Notes: generated by a model not told the origin, from the sequence alone. 64,000 bases of DNA from Pseudomonas sihuiensis (GCF_900106015.1 NZ_LT629797.1:4154001-4218000), one strand, 5' to 3'; shown: positions 19,291 through 28,438, counted from the first letter of the stretch. Numbers and translations: made by a program.

Positions 19291-19736
19291 GGTACGCCGC
19301 CATGAGATGTCGGGCATCTGGTGGGTTAGCCGCCTGCCGAGGTGACCGAGCGTTTCACCCCATTGGCTGCGGCGTAACCCACCATCGGAGCGCTACGTTT
19401 CATCGCCTGTGGTTACGCGCCGCGATAGTGGGCATCTTCGATTCACGTTCAGCGTCGCTAACCCACTCTACAGTCAGTGGCTCGACCGAGGGCAGCAGCT
19501 CTTCGTCTTCACCGCCGTCAGGCCATCGCCGTGGCTACTCACGCCGTCGGTATGGGTCGCTCCGTGGCCTTAACGGCCTGTAGGGGCGGCTCAGACGGAG
19601 GGGTGCAATTGGGCGCGATTGGTCGGGAATACGAAGGCTTCAGCGGCAAACCGTTCGTCGACTCGTCTCGCTTGAAAATGAACCAAAGACTTTTCCAGGC
19701 AGTCCGTCTCCGGGACGGGCAGGAGGTCCGTTTCCG
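19291..19736. other. non-coding stretch with an inverted repeat and a hairpin leader
   Basis: 446 bp with no convincing gene. At 19319-19384 TGGTGGGTTA pairs with TAACCCACCA 46 nt later, the form of a dispersed repeat. An open frame at 19477-19800 has no family resemblance and only a weak start. At 19703-19717 CCGTC-TCCGG-GACGG can fold as a hairpin just before the AGGAGG of the next gene. Confidence 0.6.
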
Positions 19737-20303
19737 ATGCAATGCCTTGATTCGGAAGGGCTTCCGCGCAAAGGCCAATCACCAGGGTCACTGGGTTTGA
19801 ATAAATTCTTCATGTCACTTTGCCTGGGAGGCGCTCTTTTACTGGGAATTTGTACCCAAGCCTCCGCCACCTTTCGCATTCACACCATTCCAGCCACTGC
19901 GCCAGCGGCCGCGCCCAAACCGGCCAGCGAAGTGATCGACCGCGCCCTCGGTGCACTGGGCACGCCTTACCGCTGGGGTGGTACCAGCCTGCGCCACGGC
20001 TTCGATTGCAGCGGCCTGGTGCAATATGCCTTCAAGACTCAGGACGACCTCGACCTGCCGCGTACCTCGCGCGCACTGTCACGCCTGGATGCACCGTCGG
20101 TGAAGCGCAGCGATCTGCAGCCCGGCGATCTGCTGTTCTTCCGCATTCGCAGCCGCTCGGTGGATCACGTGGCCATCTACATCGGTGAGGGCCGCTTCGT
20201 CCACGCGCCGCGGCGCGGCACCAAGGTGCGTATCGACCGCCTCAACAATTCGTACTGGCAGCGTCATTTCCAACTGGCCAAGCGGGTGGTGCCGGAGGCC
20301 TGA
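19737..20303 (+). CDS. NlpC/P60 (C40) cell-wall hydrolase
   Basis: A secreted peptidoglycan endopeptidase of the NlpC/P60 family. With the start at 19737 (AGGAGG 10 nt upstream) it is 188 aa. Signal-like residues 22-44 are followed by the catalytic domain, with Cys91 in GFDCSGLVQY, His144 in VDHVAIYIG and a third polar residue at His156. An in-frame ATG at 19812 (163 aa) gives a more normal signal peptide, so the start is unsure. It has no evident link to ectoine metabolism and splits the cluster between the AsnC regulator and doeC. Confidence 0.88.
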   Translation: MQCLDSEGLPRKGQSPGSLGLNKFFMSLCLGGALLLGICTQASATFRIHTIPATAPAAAPKPASEVIDRALGALGTPYRWGGTSLRHGFDCSGLVQYAFKTQDDLDLPRTSRALSRLDAPSVKRSDLQPGDLLFFRIRSRSVDHVAIYIGEGRFVHAPRRGTKVRIDRLNNSYWQRHFQLAKRVVPEA

Positions 20304-20416
20304 GTCAGCGACGGCGCGACCTTTCATCCGAGCGGCCTGGCCATCTGCGGCAAAACCTATCCCGTGGGTCAACAACGCGCTAGAATGCGCGCCGCTCGTG
20401 GCCATGTCGGCTGCGG

Positions 20417-20451
20417 CAGTGGGTTCCCTCACCCCACTTCATGAAAAAGGA
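20417..20451 (+). ncRNA. likely preQ1-I riboswitch controlling yhhQ
   Basis: AGTGGG (20418-20423) pairs with CCCACT (20433-20438), closing a small loop TTCCCTCAC. An A-rich tail TGAAAAAGGA follows, and its GGA can pair with the loop TCC as the pseudoknot. This is the H-type layout of the compact preQ1-I aptamer. The tail contains the yhhQ ribosome-binding site (AAGGA, 20446-20450), so ligand binding would hide it. The downstream gene transports queuosine precursors, which fits. Confidence 0.72.
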
Positions 20452-20458
20452 CATCGAT

Positions 20459-21109
20459 ATGACCCTGATTCCTGCGTCGGTCAGTCGGCCCGTGCTGGCC
20501 GGCCTGATCGCCTTCCATATCCTCATCATCATCGCCAGCAACTACCTGGTGCAGCTGCCGATCACCCTGTTCGGCTGGCATACCACCTGGGGTGCGTTCA
20601 GCTTCCCGTTCATCTTCCTGGCCACCGACCTGACCGTGCGTCTGATCGGCAAGCATGCCGCACGGGTGGTGATCGCCCGGGTGATGCTACCTGCGCTGGT
20701 CGCCTCCTACGTGGTGTCGGTGCTGTTCCACGAAGGTGCATTTGGCGGCCTGTTGGCGCTGGGCGAATTCAACCTGTTTGTCTTCCGTATCGCCGTGGCC
20801 AGTTTCCTGGCCTACGCCTTCGGCCAGTTGCTCGATATCCAGGTGTTCGACCGTTTGCGGCAGATGCGCCAGTGGTGGGTCGCGCCGACGGCCTCGACCA
20901 TCCTCGGCAACCTGCTCGATACCTTCCTGTTCTTCTCGGTGGCCTTCTGGCGCAGCGACGATCCGTTCATGGCGGCCAACTGGGTGGAGATCGCCACGGT
21001 GGACTACGTGATCAAGCTGGCCATCAGCCTGATCCTCTTCGTGCCGCTGTACGGCATGCTGCTCAGTGCCATCGTGCGGGCGTTGCCGCAGCGTACCGCC
21101 ACGGCCTGA
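20459..21109 (+). CDS. yhhQ: queuosine precursor transporter YhhQ
   Basis: An inner-membrane protein (216 aa, about six hydrophobic helices) of the COG1738/YhhQ family, which imports preQ0/preQ1 for queuosine tRNA modification. The conserved FPFIFLATDL segment occurs near residue 47. I chose the ATG at 20459, which has AAGGA 8 nt upstream; an in-frame ATG at 20441 lies inside the predicted aptamer and is unlikely. It stands alone between an NlpC/P60 gene and a repeat, inserted within the ectoine block. Confidence 0.92.
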   Translation: MTLIPASVSRPVLAGLIAFHILIIIASNYLVQLPITLFGWHTTWGAFSFPFIFLATDLTVRLIGKHAARVVIARVMLPALVASYVVSVLFHEGAFGGLLALGEFNLFVFRIAVASFLAYAFGQLLDIQVFDRLRQMRQWWVAPTASTILGNLLDTFLFFSVAFWRSDDPFMAANWVEIATVDYVIKLAISLILFVPLYGMLLSAIVRALPQRTATA

Positions 21110-21118
21110 GCTGAATCC

Positions 21119-21177
21119 GTAGCCCGGATGCAATCCGGGAATGTTCTGTGCCCTGCCCCGGATTTCATCCGGGCTAC
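21119..21177. repeat. dispersed inverted repeat (GTAGCCCGGATGCAATCCGG family)
   Basis: GTAGCCCGGATGCAATCCGG faces a CCGGATTTCATCCGGGCTAC arm. Other copies occur at 24688, 34091 and 41462. It is the only obvious transcript-ending structure after yhhQ. The rest of 21110-21309 holds no gene. Confidence 0.88.
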
Positions 21178-21309
21178 GCCACACGAGAATTCTCCTATTG
21201 CCCCGCCACCTTCAGAAAAAACTGAGGTGACGCCGGGGGCGCTTGGAAAAAACGCCAAGCCACCCTTCCCTAGCATGTCTCCCATGCCCATCGGCCCGGA
21301 GACATTGCC

Positions 21310-22773
21310 ATGCCCTTCGACCATCCCCTGCTGTTCAAATCGCTGTGCTACGTCGACGGTCACTGGCTGCACAGTGACGACGGCGCCAGCATCGCCGTGC
21401 ACAACCCGGCCGACCAGAGCGTGATCGGCCATGTGCCGATGCTTGGCCAGACGCAGATCATCGCCGCGGTGGACGCCGCCCAGCGCGCCTTCGCCGACTG
21501 GCGCGAGCAGAGCCTGGAAACCCGCGCGGCGTTGCTGCGGCGCTGGGCCGAGCTGATCCTGCAGCATCAGGAAGACCTGGCGCGCATCCTCAGCCAGGAA
21601 CAGGGCAAGCCGTTGGCCGAAGCCCGTGGCGAGATCCGCTACGCCGCCAGCTTCATTCCCTGGTTCGCCGAAGAGGCGCGCCGGCTCTACGGCCAGACCA
21701 TTCCCAGCCATATCCCCGGTGCCCAGCTCGGTACGCTGAAGGAGCCGGTCGGCGTTTGCGCGCTGCTCACACCCTGGAATTTCCCCAGTGCGATGATCAC
21801 CCGCAAGGCCGCCGCTGCCCTGGCCGCCGGCTGCACCGTGGTGGTCAAACCGGCGCACGAGACGCCCTATTCCGCCTTTGCCCTGGCCCAATTGGCCGAG
21901 GAAGCCGGGCTGCCCGCCGGCGTGTTCAACGTGGTGCTGGGCGAACCGCAGATGGCTATGGAAACCCTGGTCAAGGACACGCGGGTGCGTTCGGTGAGCT
22001 TCACCGGCTCGACCCGCGTCGGCAAGCTGGTGCTGCAGGCCGCTGCCGAAGATGTGAAGAAGGTGGCGCTGGAGCTGGGCGGCAACGCGCCGTTGATCGT
22101 CTGCGCTGACGCCGACCTGGATCACGCCGTGCAGGTGGCGCTGGACGCCAAGTTCCAGACCTCCGGCCAGGACTGCTGCGCTGCCAACCGTATCCTGGTC
22201 GAGCGCCCTGTTTATGAAGAATTTCTACAGCGCTTCGCCAAGGCCGTGCGCGACCTGCACGTCGGCCCGGGCCATGACGCGCGCAATCAGATCGGCCCGC
22301 TGATGCACCAGGCCGCGCTGGACGTGACGGCCGCCCGGGTCGCCGATGCCATCGAACAGGGCGCGCGCCTGCTGGCCGGTGGCGAGCCGCATGCGCTGGG
22401 CGGCTGGTTCTGGCAGCCGACGCTGTTGGCCGACGTTACCGACAGCATGCGCATCTACCGCGAGGAGAACTTCGCCCCCATCGCCGGCGTGCGCGCCTTC
22501 GACAACCTGGACGAGGCTGTGACCATGGCCAACGACACCGAATACGGTCTGGCCGCCTACATTTGTTCCAACCGCGTGGACGTCGTCCACCCGCTGATCC
22601 GCCGCCTCGACCACGCCATGGTCGCGGTCAACGGCACCAAGTTCACCGGCCACCCGATCCCATTCGGTGGCATGAAAGCCTCAGGCCTCGGCCGTGAGGG
22701 CGGCACGGAAGGCTTCGAGCCCTTCGTCGAGACCAAATACTTCTGCATTCATCATCAGGGCCAGCGCTACTGA
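21310..22773 (+). CDS. doeC: aldehyde dehydrogenase, ectoine branch (DoeC type; GabD-like)
   Basis: A 487-residue NAD(P)-dependent aldehyde dehydrogenase with the family PWNFP motif (155-159), Glu255 in ELGG and catalytic Cys289 in GQDCC. By sequence it is close to succinate-semialdehyde dehydrogenase. Next to a diaminobutyrate transaminase it most likely oxidises aspartate semialdehyde to aspartate, the last step of ectoine breakdown. It is followed by doeD after 20 bp. The substrate is inferred from context; a GabD role is the main alternative. Confidence 0.85.
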   Translation: MPFDHPLLFKSLCYVDGHWLHSDDGASIAVHNPADQSVIGHVPMLGQTQIIAAVDAAQRAFADWREQSLETRAALLRRWAELILQHQEDLARILSQEQGKPLAEARGEIRYAASFIPWFAEEARRLYGQTIPSHIPGAQLGTLKEPVGVCALLTPWNFPSAMITRKAAAALAAGCTVVVKPAHETPYSAFALAQLAEEAGLPAGVFNVVLGEPQMAMETLVKDTRVRSVSFTGSTRVGKLVLQAAAEDVKKVALELGGNAPLIVCADADLDHAVQVALDAKFQTSGQDCCAANRILVERPVYEEFLQRFAKAVRDLHVGPGHDARNQIGPLMHQAALDVTAARVADAIEQGARLLAGGEPHALGGWFWQPTLLADVTDSMRIYREENFAPIAGVRAFDNLDEAVTMANDTEYGLAAYICSNRVDVVHPLIRRLDHAMVAVNGTKFTGHPIPFGGMKASGLGREGGTEGFEPFVETKYFCIHHQGQRY

Positions 22774-22793
22774 GCCAAACCGGAGGATTTTTC

Positions 22794-24170
22794 ATGAGCC
22801 ATTACGACGAGTTGTTCGCCCAGGACCGTGCCCACTTCATGCACCCGTCCACCCACGCCCACGATCACGCCAGCGGCGCGCTCAAGGGCCGTATCATCAC
22901 CGGCGCCTCGGGTATCCGTATTCGTGACCATGAAGGCCGCGAGCTGCTCGACGCCTTCGCCGGGCTGTACTGCGTGAACATCGGTTACGGTCGCACCGAG
23001 GTGGCCGAGGCGATCTACAAGCAGGCCAAGGAGCTGGCCTACTACCACACCTACGTGGGCCACTCGACCGAGGCGATCATCGAGCTGTCGGCGCGCATCA
23101 TCGACTGGGCGCCCAAGGGCATGAAGAAGGTCTATTACGGTCTGTCCGGCTCCGACGCCAACGAGACCCAGATCAAGCTGGTGCGTTACTACAACAACGT
23201 GCTCGGCCGCCCAGCGAAGAAGAAGATCATCTCCCGCCAGCGCGGCTACCACGGCTCGGGCATCATGACCGGCAGCCTCACCGGCCTGGCCAGCTTCCAC
23301 CAGCACTTCGACCTGCCCCACGCGGACATCAAGCACGCCGCCTGCCCGCACTTCTACAAGGCGCCGGCCGGCATGGACGAGGCAGCCTTCGTCCGCCACT
23401 GCGCCGAGGATCTGGAGCGTCTGATCCTGGCCGAGGGGCCGGAGACCGTGGCCGCCTTTATCGGCGAGCCGGTGATGGGCACCGGCGGCATCATCGTCCC
23501 GCCCACCGGTTACTGGGAGGCGATCCAGGCGGTGCTGGCCAAGTACGACATCCTGCTGATCGCCGACGAAGTGGTCTGCGCCTTCGGTCGTCTGGGCACG
23601 CCGATGGGCAGCCAGATGTTCGGCATGCAGCCGGACCTGATCACCACCGCCAAGGGACTGACCAGCGCCTATGCGCCGCTTTCAGCGGTGATCGTCGGCG
23701 AGAAGGTGTGGAACGTGATCGATGAGGCCTCCAGCCGTGACGGAGCCATGGGCCATGGTTGGACCTACTCCGGTCACCCGATCTGCGCTGCCGCCGCACT
23801 GGCCAACCTGGATATTCTCGAAAAGGAAAATATCTCTGCCAACGCCGCCGACGTCGGCGCCTACCTCAACCAGCAACTGCGCCAGACCTTCGAAGGCCAC
23901 CCGCTGGTGGGCGAGGTACGCGGCGTCGGCATGCTCGCCGCGTTGGAGTTCATGGCCGACAAGGAGGCGCGCACGCCATTCGACCCGGCGCTCAAGGTCG
24001 GCCAGCGGGTTTCCGCTGCCTGCCTGGAGCGCGGCATGATCGCCCGCGCCATGCCGCACGGCGACATCCTCGGCTTCGCCCCGCCGCTGGTGCTGACCAA
24101 GGCTGAGGCGGACGAGATAGTGGGGATTGCCAAGGCGGCGGTGGATGCGGTGGCCAGCGAGGTGCTTTGA
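22794..24170 (+). CDS. doeD: diaminobutyrate-type class III aminotransferase (DoeD)
   Basis: A PLP-dependent class III aminotransferase of 458 aa. It shows the cofactor Asp258 in IADEV, the PLP lysine K287 in TTAKGLTSAY and the conserved GLSGSDANET segment (116-125). In the ectoine pathway DoeD transfers the amino group of L-2,4-diaminobutyrate, producing the semialdehyde that DoeC oxidises. It forms a two-gene unit with doeC, separated from eutE by 2.6 kb. Omega-amino acid:pyruvate transaminase is a possible alternative by sequence alone. Confidence 0.85.
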   Translation: MSHYDELFAQDRAHFMHPSTHAHDHASGALKGRIITGASGIRIRDHEGRELLDAFAGLYCVNIGYGRTEVAEAIYKQAKELAYYHTYVGHSTEAIIELSARIIDWAPKGMKKVYYGLSGSDANETQIKLVRYYNNVLGRPAKKKIISRQRGYHGSGIMTGSLTGLASFHQHFDLPHADIKHAACPHFYKAPAGMDEAAFVRHCAEDLERLILAEGPETVAAFIGEPVMGTGGIIVPPTGYWEAIQAVLAKYDILLIADEVVCAFGRLGTPMGSQMFGMQPDLITTAKGLTSAYAPLSAVIVGEKVWNVIDEASSRDGAMGHGWTYSGHPICAAAALANLDILEKENISANAADVGAYLNQQLRQTFEGHPLVGEVRGVGMLAALEFMADKEARTPFDPALKVGQRVSAACLERGMIARAMPHGDILGFAPPLVLTKAEADEIVGIAKAAVDAVASEVL

Positions 24171-24198
24171 GCTCGCTAGAGCAGTAGGTTGCCGTCCT

Positions 24199-24360
24199 GT
24201 GGGAGGGGCTTCAGCCGCGACGGCTTGAGCCCTGAGCCGGGATCGGCGACCTCCAGGGATGCCCAGAAGCTCGCCGCTGAAGTGCCTCCCACAGTCCGCG
24301 GCGGGCTTTTCGATCAGCGGGGTAGTACTGAGCTTGTGGGAGGGGCTTTAGCCGCGATTG
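24199..24360. repeat. cluster of GTGGGAGGGGCTT repeats
   Basis: Two direct copies of TGTGGGAGGGGCTTCAGCCG / TGTGGGAGGGGCTTTAGCCG start at about 24199 and 24334. A reverse arm (CTGAAGTGCCTCCCACAG) ends near 24293. They fill the convergent gap between doeD and the TPR gene, running into the TPR stop region, and probably act as a two-way terminator. Confidence 0.75.
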
Positions 24361-24674
24361 CTCTCTGGCTTGTCCAGCTTGCGCAGAAACACGCTCATTT
24401 CCTTCTCGGCCTGCTTGTCACCCTTGGCCTGGGCGGCTTTGAGGCCCTGCTGCCAGGCCTGGCGTGCTGCCTCGGTGTTGCCTTCGGCTTGCAGTGCCTT
24501 GCCCAGCAGTTTCCAGGCAGCGGAATAGCCGGGGTCGAATTCGACGCAACGTTGCAGGTGCTCGGCAGCCTGGGCGGCGTTACCACCATCCAGGTGGGCC
24601 TTGCCCAGGCCGAAGCGCAGCAGGGCGTTGTCCATGCCCTTGGCCAGCATCTTTTCCAGCGCTTCGGCGCTCAT
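24348..24674 (-). CDS. small TPR-repeat protein
   Basis: A 108-residue cytosolic protein composed mainly of tetratricopeptide helices (for example LRFGLGKAHLDGGNAAQAAE and AAWKLLGKALQAEGNTEAAR). It probably acts as a protein-interaction scaffold; the partner is unknown. I chose the ATG at 24674, which has GGAGAAGG upstream; the longer frame to 24728 runs through a repeat. The gene order TPR protein-trkA matches what I recall from P. aeruginosa (PA0015-PA0016), although here it follows the ectoine block. Confidence 0.85.
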   Translation of the reverse strand: MSAEALEKMLAKGMDNALLRFGLGKAHLDGGNAAQAAEHLQRCVEFDPGYSAAWKLLGKALQAEGNTEAARQAWQQGLKAAQAKGDKQAEKEMSVFLRKLDKPESNRG

Positions 24675-24687
24675 GAGCCTTCTCCGT

Positions 24688-24751
24688 GTAGCCTGGATGC
24701 AATCCGGGTGAGGCCCGGCGCGATTCATCCCCGGATTGCATCCGGGCTACG
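24688..24751. repeat. dispersed inverted repeat (GTAGCCYGGATGCAATCCGG family)
   Basis: GTAGCCTGGATGCAATCCGG is mirrored by a CCGGATTGCATCCGGGCTAC arm, in the 84-bp gap between trkA and the TPR gene. Confidence 0.88.
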
Positions 24752-24758
24752 GTTTTAT

Positions 24759-26132
24759 TCAGAAGAACGTCAGACCGGCCTGGAACAGGCGCTCGACGTC
24801 GCGGATGTACTTCTTGTCGACCAGGAACAGGATCACGTGGTCACCAGACTCGATCACCGTGTCGTCGTGGGCGATCAGCACCTGTTCGTCGCGGATGATG
24901 GCGCCGATGGTGGTGCTCGGTGGCAGGGCGATGTCTTCGATGGCACGGCCGATCACCTTGCTCGATTTGGCATCGCCATGGGCGATCACCTCCAGCGCCT
25001 CGGCTGCGCCGCGGCGCAGGCTATGCACGCTTTCGATATCGCCGCGGCGCACGTGGGTCAGCAGGGTGCCGATGGTGGCCAGCTGCGGGCTGATGGCGAT
25101 GTCGATCTCGCCGCCCTGCACCAGGTCGACATAGGCCGGGTTGTTGATGATGGTCATCACCTTGCGCGCACCCAGGCGCTTGGCCAGCAGCGAGGACATG
25201 ATGTTGGCCTCGTCGTCGTTGGTCAGGGCGAGGAAGATGTCGGCATCGTTGATGTTCTCTTCCACCAGCAGGTCGCGATCCGAGGCACTGCCCTGCAGCA
25301 CGATGGTGCTGTCGAGGTTCTCCGACAGATAGCGGCAGCGCGCCGGGTTCATCTCGATGATCTTCACCTGGTAGCGACTTTCGATGGCCTCGGCCAGACG
25401 CTCGCCGATATTGCCGCCACCGGCGATCACCACGCGCTTGTAGCTGTCCTCGAGACGACGCATCTCGCTCATCACCGCACGAATGTGCGCCTTGGCAGCG
25501 ATGAAGAACACTTCGTCATCGGCCTCGATCACGGTGTCGCCCTTGGGCATGATCGGCCGGTTGCGGCGGAAGATCGCCGCGACGCGGGTATCGACGTTGG
25601 GCATGTGCTGGCGCAACTGGCGCAGTTGCTGGCCCACCAGCGGGCCGCCGTAGTAGGCCTTGACCGCCACCAGTTGCGCCTTGCCTTCGGCGAAGTCGAT
25701 CACCTGCAGGGCGCCGGGGTATTCGATCAGGCGCTTGATGTAGTTGGTCACCACCTGCTCGGGGCTGATCAGCACATCGACCGGAATCGCTTCGTTGTCG
25801 AACAGCGCCTCGCGGGTCAGGTAGGCCGCCTCGCGCACCCGGGCGATCTTGGTCGGCGTGTGGAACAGGGTGTAGGCCACCTGACAGGCCATCATGTTGA
25901 CTTCGTCGCTATTGGTCACCGCCACCAGCATGTCGGCATCATCGGCGCCAGCCTGGCGCAGCACGGTGGGGAAGGAGCCCTTGCCCTGCACGGTGCGGAT
26001 GTCCAGGCGGTCGCCGAGGTCGCGCAGGCGGTCGCCATCGGTGTCGACCACGGTGATGTCGTTGGCCTCGCTGGCGAGGTGTTCGGCCAGGGTGCCGCCC
26101 ACCTGGCCGGCGCCGAGAATGATGATTTTCAC
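24759..26132 (-). CDS. trkA: Trk system potassium uptake regulatory protein TrkA
   Basis: TrkA is the cytosolic NAD-binding gating subunit of the Trk potassium importer. It is 457 aa with two RCK modules: a first Rossmann motif [13 protein letters not shown] at the N-terminus and a second [15 protein letters not shown] near residue 235, each followed by a TrkA-C part. The start ATG at 26132 lies 11 bp after the rsmB stop, so it is probably in one operon with rsmB, fmt and def. This arrangement is shared with other pseudomonads. Confidence 0.96.
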   Translation of the reverse strand: MKIIILGAGQVGGTLAEHLASEANDITVVDTDGDRLRDLGDRLDIRTVQGKGSFPTVLRQAGADDADMLVAVTNSDEVNMMACQVAYTLFHTPTKIARVREAAYLTREALFDNEAIPVDVLISPEQVVTNYIKRLIEYPGALQVIDFAEGKAQLVAVKAYYGGPLVGQQLRQLRQHMPNVDTRVAAIFRRNRPIMPKGDTVIEADDEVFFIAAKAHIRAVMSEMRRLEDSYKRVVIAGGGNIGERLAEAIESRYQVKIIEMNPARCRYLSENLDSTIVLQGSASDRDLLVEENINDADIFLALTNDDEANIMSSLLAKRLGARKVMTIINNPAYVDLVQGGEIDIAISPQLATIGTLLTHVRRGDIESVHSLRRGAAEALEVIAHGDAKSSKVIGRAIEDIALPPSTTIGAIIRDEQVLIAHDDTVIESGDHVILFLVDKKYIRDVERLFQAGLTFF

Positions 26133-26143
26133 TGATCGCTCCG

Positions 26144-27457
26144 TTAGCTGTGGCTGGTCACAGCGGTCTTTATCAGCTTGGCATAGTAGAAGCCGTCGTG
26201 GCCGTCCAGCTGTGGCAGCAACTGGCGACCGTGGGCTGGCTGCAGGCCGAACTCGCCAGTGATGGCGACTTCCTGCGCGTCGGGGGTGCGGGCGAGGAAG
26301 GCGGCGATGGTCTCGCTATTTTCCGTTGGCAGCACCGAGCAGGTGGCGTAGAGCAGGATGCCGCCGGGTGCCAGGGTCGGCCACAGCGCATCGAGCAGCT
26401 CGCCCTGTAGCTGGGCCAGGGCGGGAATGTCTTCAGGTTTGCGAGTCAGCTTTATGTCCGGATGACGGCGGATCACCCCGGTGGCCGAGCACGGCGCGTC
26501 GAGCAGGATGCGCTGGAATGGCCGGCCGTCCCACCAGGCGCCGGTATCGCGGCCGTCGGCGGCGATCAGCGTGGCTTCCAGATGCAGACGCTCGAGGTTC
26601 TCGCGTACGCGCGCCAGGCGCTTGGCTTCCAGATCCACGGCGACCACTTCGCTGAGTCCCGGCTCGACTTCCAGCAGGTGACAGGTCTTGCCGCCCGGCG
26701 CGGCGCAGGCGTCCAGCACACGTTGGCCAGGCGCCAGCTCGAGCAGGTCGGCGGCCAGTTGCGCGGCTTCGTCCTGGACGCTGACGCGGCCTTCCTTGAA
26801 GCCGGGCAAGGTGGTCACGTCGCAGGGCTGCAACAGACGCACGCCGTCGCGGCTATGGGTGCAGGGTTCGGCTTCGATGCCAGCCTCGCGCAGCTCGTTG
26901 AGGTAGGCGTCGCGGCTGCCGTGGCGGCGATTGACGCGCAGGATCAGCGGCGGATGGGCGTTGTTGGCGGCGCAGATGGCCTGCCAGTGCTGCGGCCAAT
27001 GCGCCTTGAGCGCCTTCTGCAGCCAACGTGGGTGCGCGCTGTGCAGCACCGGATCGCGATCGAGTTCGGCGAAAATCGCTTCATGCTCGCGCTGAGCGCG
27101 GCGCAGCACGGCGTTGAGCAGGCCCTTGGCCCAGGGCTTCTTTAGCGCTCCAGCGCAACCGACCGTTTCGCCGATGGCGGCGTGCTCGGGGATGCGGCTG
27201 TGCAGCAGTTGGTAGAGGCCGATCAGCAGCAACGCTTCCACGTCCTTGTCGGCAGCCTTGAAGGGTTTTTCCAGCAGCTTCTCGGCCAGCAGTTGCAGAC
27301 GTGGTTGCCAGCGTGCGGCGCCGAAGGCCAGATCCTGCGCCAGGGCGCGGTCGTGGTGCTCGACCTTGTCCAGCTGTGGTGGCAGGCTGCTGCCCAGCGA
27401 AGCCTTGCCGGACAGCACGGCGGTCAGGGCGCGGGCGGCGGCCAGGCGTGGGTTCAT
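26144..27457 (-). CDS. rsmB: 16S rRNA (cytosine(967)-C(5))-methyltransferase
   Basis: RsmB (Sun/Fmu) methylates C967 of 16S rRNA using SAM. The 437-residue protein has an N-terminal NusB-like domain (about 1-135) and a RsmB/NOP methyltransferase domain. That domain shows the SAM loop ACAAPGGKT (about 250) and two conserved cysteines, in DAPCSATG and ATCSV. It overlaps fmt by 4 bp (ATGA) and precedes trkA by 11 bp, so it is part of def-fmt-rsmB-trkA. Confidence 0.96.
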   Translation of the reverse strand: MNPRLAAARALTAVLSGKASLGSSLPPQLDKVEHHDRALAQDLAFGAARWQPRLQLLAEKLLEKPFKAADKDVEALLLIGLYQLLHSRIPEHAAIGETVGCAGALKKPWAKGLLNAVLRRAQREHEAIFAELDRDPVLHSAHPRWLQKALKAHWPQHWQAICAANNAHPPLILRVNRRHGSRDAYLNELREAGIEAEPCTHSRDGVRLLQPCDVTTLPGFKEGRVSVQDEAAQLAADLLELAPGQRVLDACAAPGGKTCHLLEVEPGLSEVVAVDLEAKRLARVRENLERLHLEATLIAADGRDTGAWWDGRPFQRILLDAPCSATGVIRRHPDIKLTRKPEDIPALAQLQGELLDALWPTLAPGGILLYATCSVLPTENSETIAAFLARTPDAQEVAITGEFGLQPAHGRQLLPQLDGHDGFYYAKLIKTAVTSHS

Positions 27458-28398
27458 TGACCGAGTACCAGGCCGGGGGCGAACTGCTCGCGGCGGCTGT
27501 TATACAGATCACTGAAGGCCAGCGGCTTGCCGCCGGGCAACTGCAGACGGGTCAGGCGCAGCGCGCCTTCGCCGCAGGCCACGGTCAGACCGCTCTTGTC
27601 AGCGGCGAGAATGCTGCCCGGCGCGCCCTTGCCTTCTCCAATCTCAGCGGCATGCACTTTCAGCGCATCGCCGCTCAGCGTGGTGTGGCAGATCGGCCAG
27701 GGATGGAAAGCGCGCACCAGGCGCTCCAATTCCACGGCCGGGCGGCTGAAGTCCAGAAACGCTTCTTCTTTATTCAGCTTGTGCGCGTAGTTGGCCAGGG
27801 CATCGTCCTGCACTTCACCCTTCAGCGTGCCGGCAGCCAGGCCGTCGATGGCCTGCAGCACCGCCTGCGGACCAAGCTGGGCGAGGCGGTCATGCAGGCT
27901 GCCGCCGGTATCGTCAGCACTAATCGGCGTGCTCACCTTGAGCAGCATCGGTCCGGTGTCCAGGCCCGCTTCCATTTGCATCACGGTGACCCCACTCTCG
28001 GCATCGCCGGCCTGCACCGCGCGCTGGATCGGCGCTGCGCCACGCCAGCGTGGCAGCAAGGAGGCGTGACTGTTGATGCAGCCCAGGCGCGGGGTGTCGA
28101 GCACCACCTGCGGCAGGATCAGGCCGTAGGCGACCACCACCATCAGGTCCGGCTTGAGCGCCGCCAGCTCGGCCTGGGCCTCTTCATTGCGCAGGCTGGC
28201 CGGTTGGTAGACGGCAATACCGTGCTCCAGAGCAAGCTGCTTGACCGGGCTCGGCATCAGCTTCTGACCACGGCCGGCCGGGCGATCCGGCTGGGTGTAG
28301 ACCGCAATGATCTGGTGCGGGCTGGCCAGCAGGGCCTTGAGATGTTCGGCGGCGAATTCCGGGGTGCCGGCAAAGACGATACGCAATGAGTCAGGCAT
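27454..28398 (-). CDS. fmt: methionyl-tRNA formyltransferase
   Basis: Fmt formylates initiator Met-tRNA with 10-formyl-tetrahydrofolate. The protein is 314 aa with an N-terminal formyltransferase fold. The conserved [15 protein letters not shown] segment (around residue 110) contains the folate-site residues, and a C-terminal OB domain follows. The start is at ATG 28398 and the stop overlaps rsmB. It pairs functionally with def, which lies upstream beyond a hairpin. Confidence 0.97.
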   Translation of the reverse strand: MPDSLRIVFAGTPEFAAEHLKALLASPHQIIAVYTQPDRPAGRGQKLMPSPVKQLALEHGIAVYQPASLRNEEAQAELAALKPDLMVVVAYGLILPQVVLDTPRLGCINSHASLLPRWRGAAPIQRAVQAGDAESGVTVMQMEAGLDTGPMLLKVSTPISADDTGGSLHDRLAQLGPQAVLQAIDGLAAGTLKGEVQDDALANYAHKLNKEEAFLDFSRPAVELERLVRAFHPWPICHTTLSGDALKVHAAEIGEGKGAPGSILAADKSGLTVACGEGALRLTRLQLPGGKPLAFSDLYNSRREQFAPGLVLGQ

Positions 28399-28410
28399 GG
28401 AGGCTCGCTA

Positions 28411-28438
28411 AAAGAAAAGGCTTGCCGTAGCAAGCCTT
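28411..28438 (-). terminator. hairpin between def and fmt, minus-strand terminator or attenuator
   Basis: AAGGCTTGC/GCAAGCCTT with a 4-nt loop is followed on the minus strand by TTCTTTTA. It sits inside the def-fmt gap (28399-28450) and may reduce read-through from def into fmt. Confidence 0.7.

Noticed and set aside
19477..19800. 107-codon frame in the gap before the NlpC/P60 gene
   Set aside because: No family likeness, no good ribosome-binding site, and it overlaps repeats and the next gene start.
19737..19800. c-di-GMP (GEMM-like) riboswitch suggested by a GCAA...CGCAAAGGCC pattern
   Set aside because: The required tetraloop, its receptor and the closing stem are absent; simple hairpins explain the sequence better.
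21310..22773. Calling the aldehyde dehydrogenase gabD
   Set aside because: Sequence is compatible, but the partner transaminase and the ectoine block favour the DoeC role; GabD kept as alternative.
24189..26135. 648-codon open frame on the plus strand across the trkA region
   Set aside because: It is antisense to trkA and the TPR gene, has no family resemblance, and arises from the high GC content.
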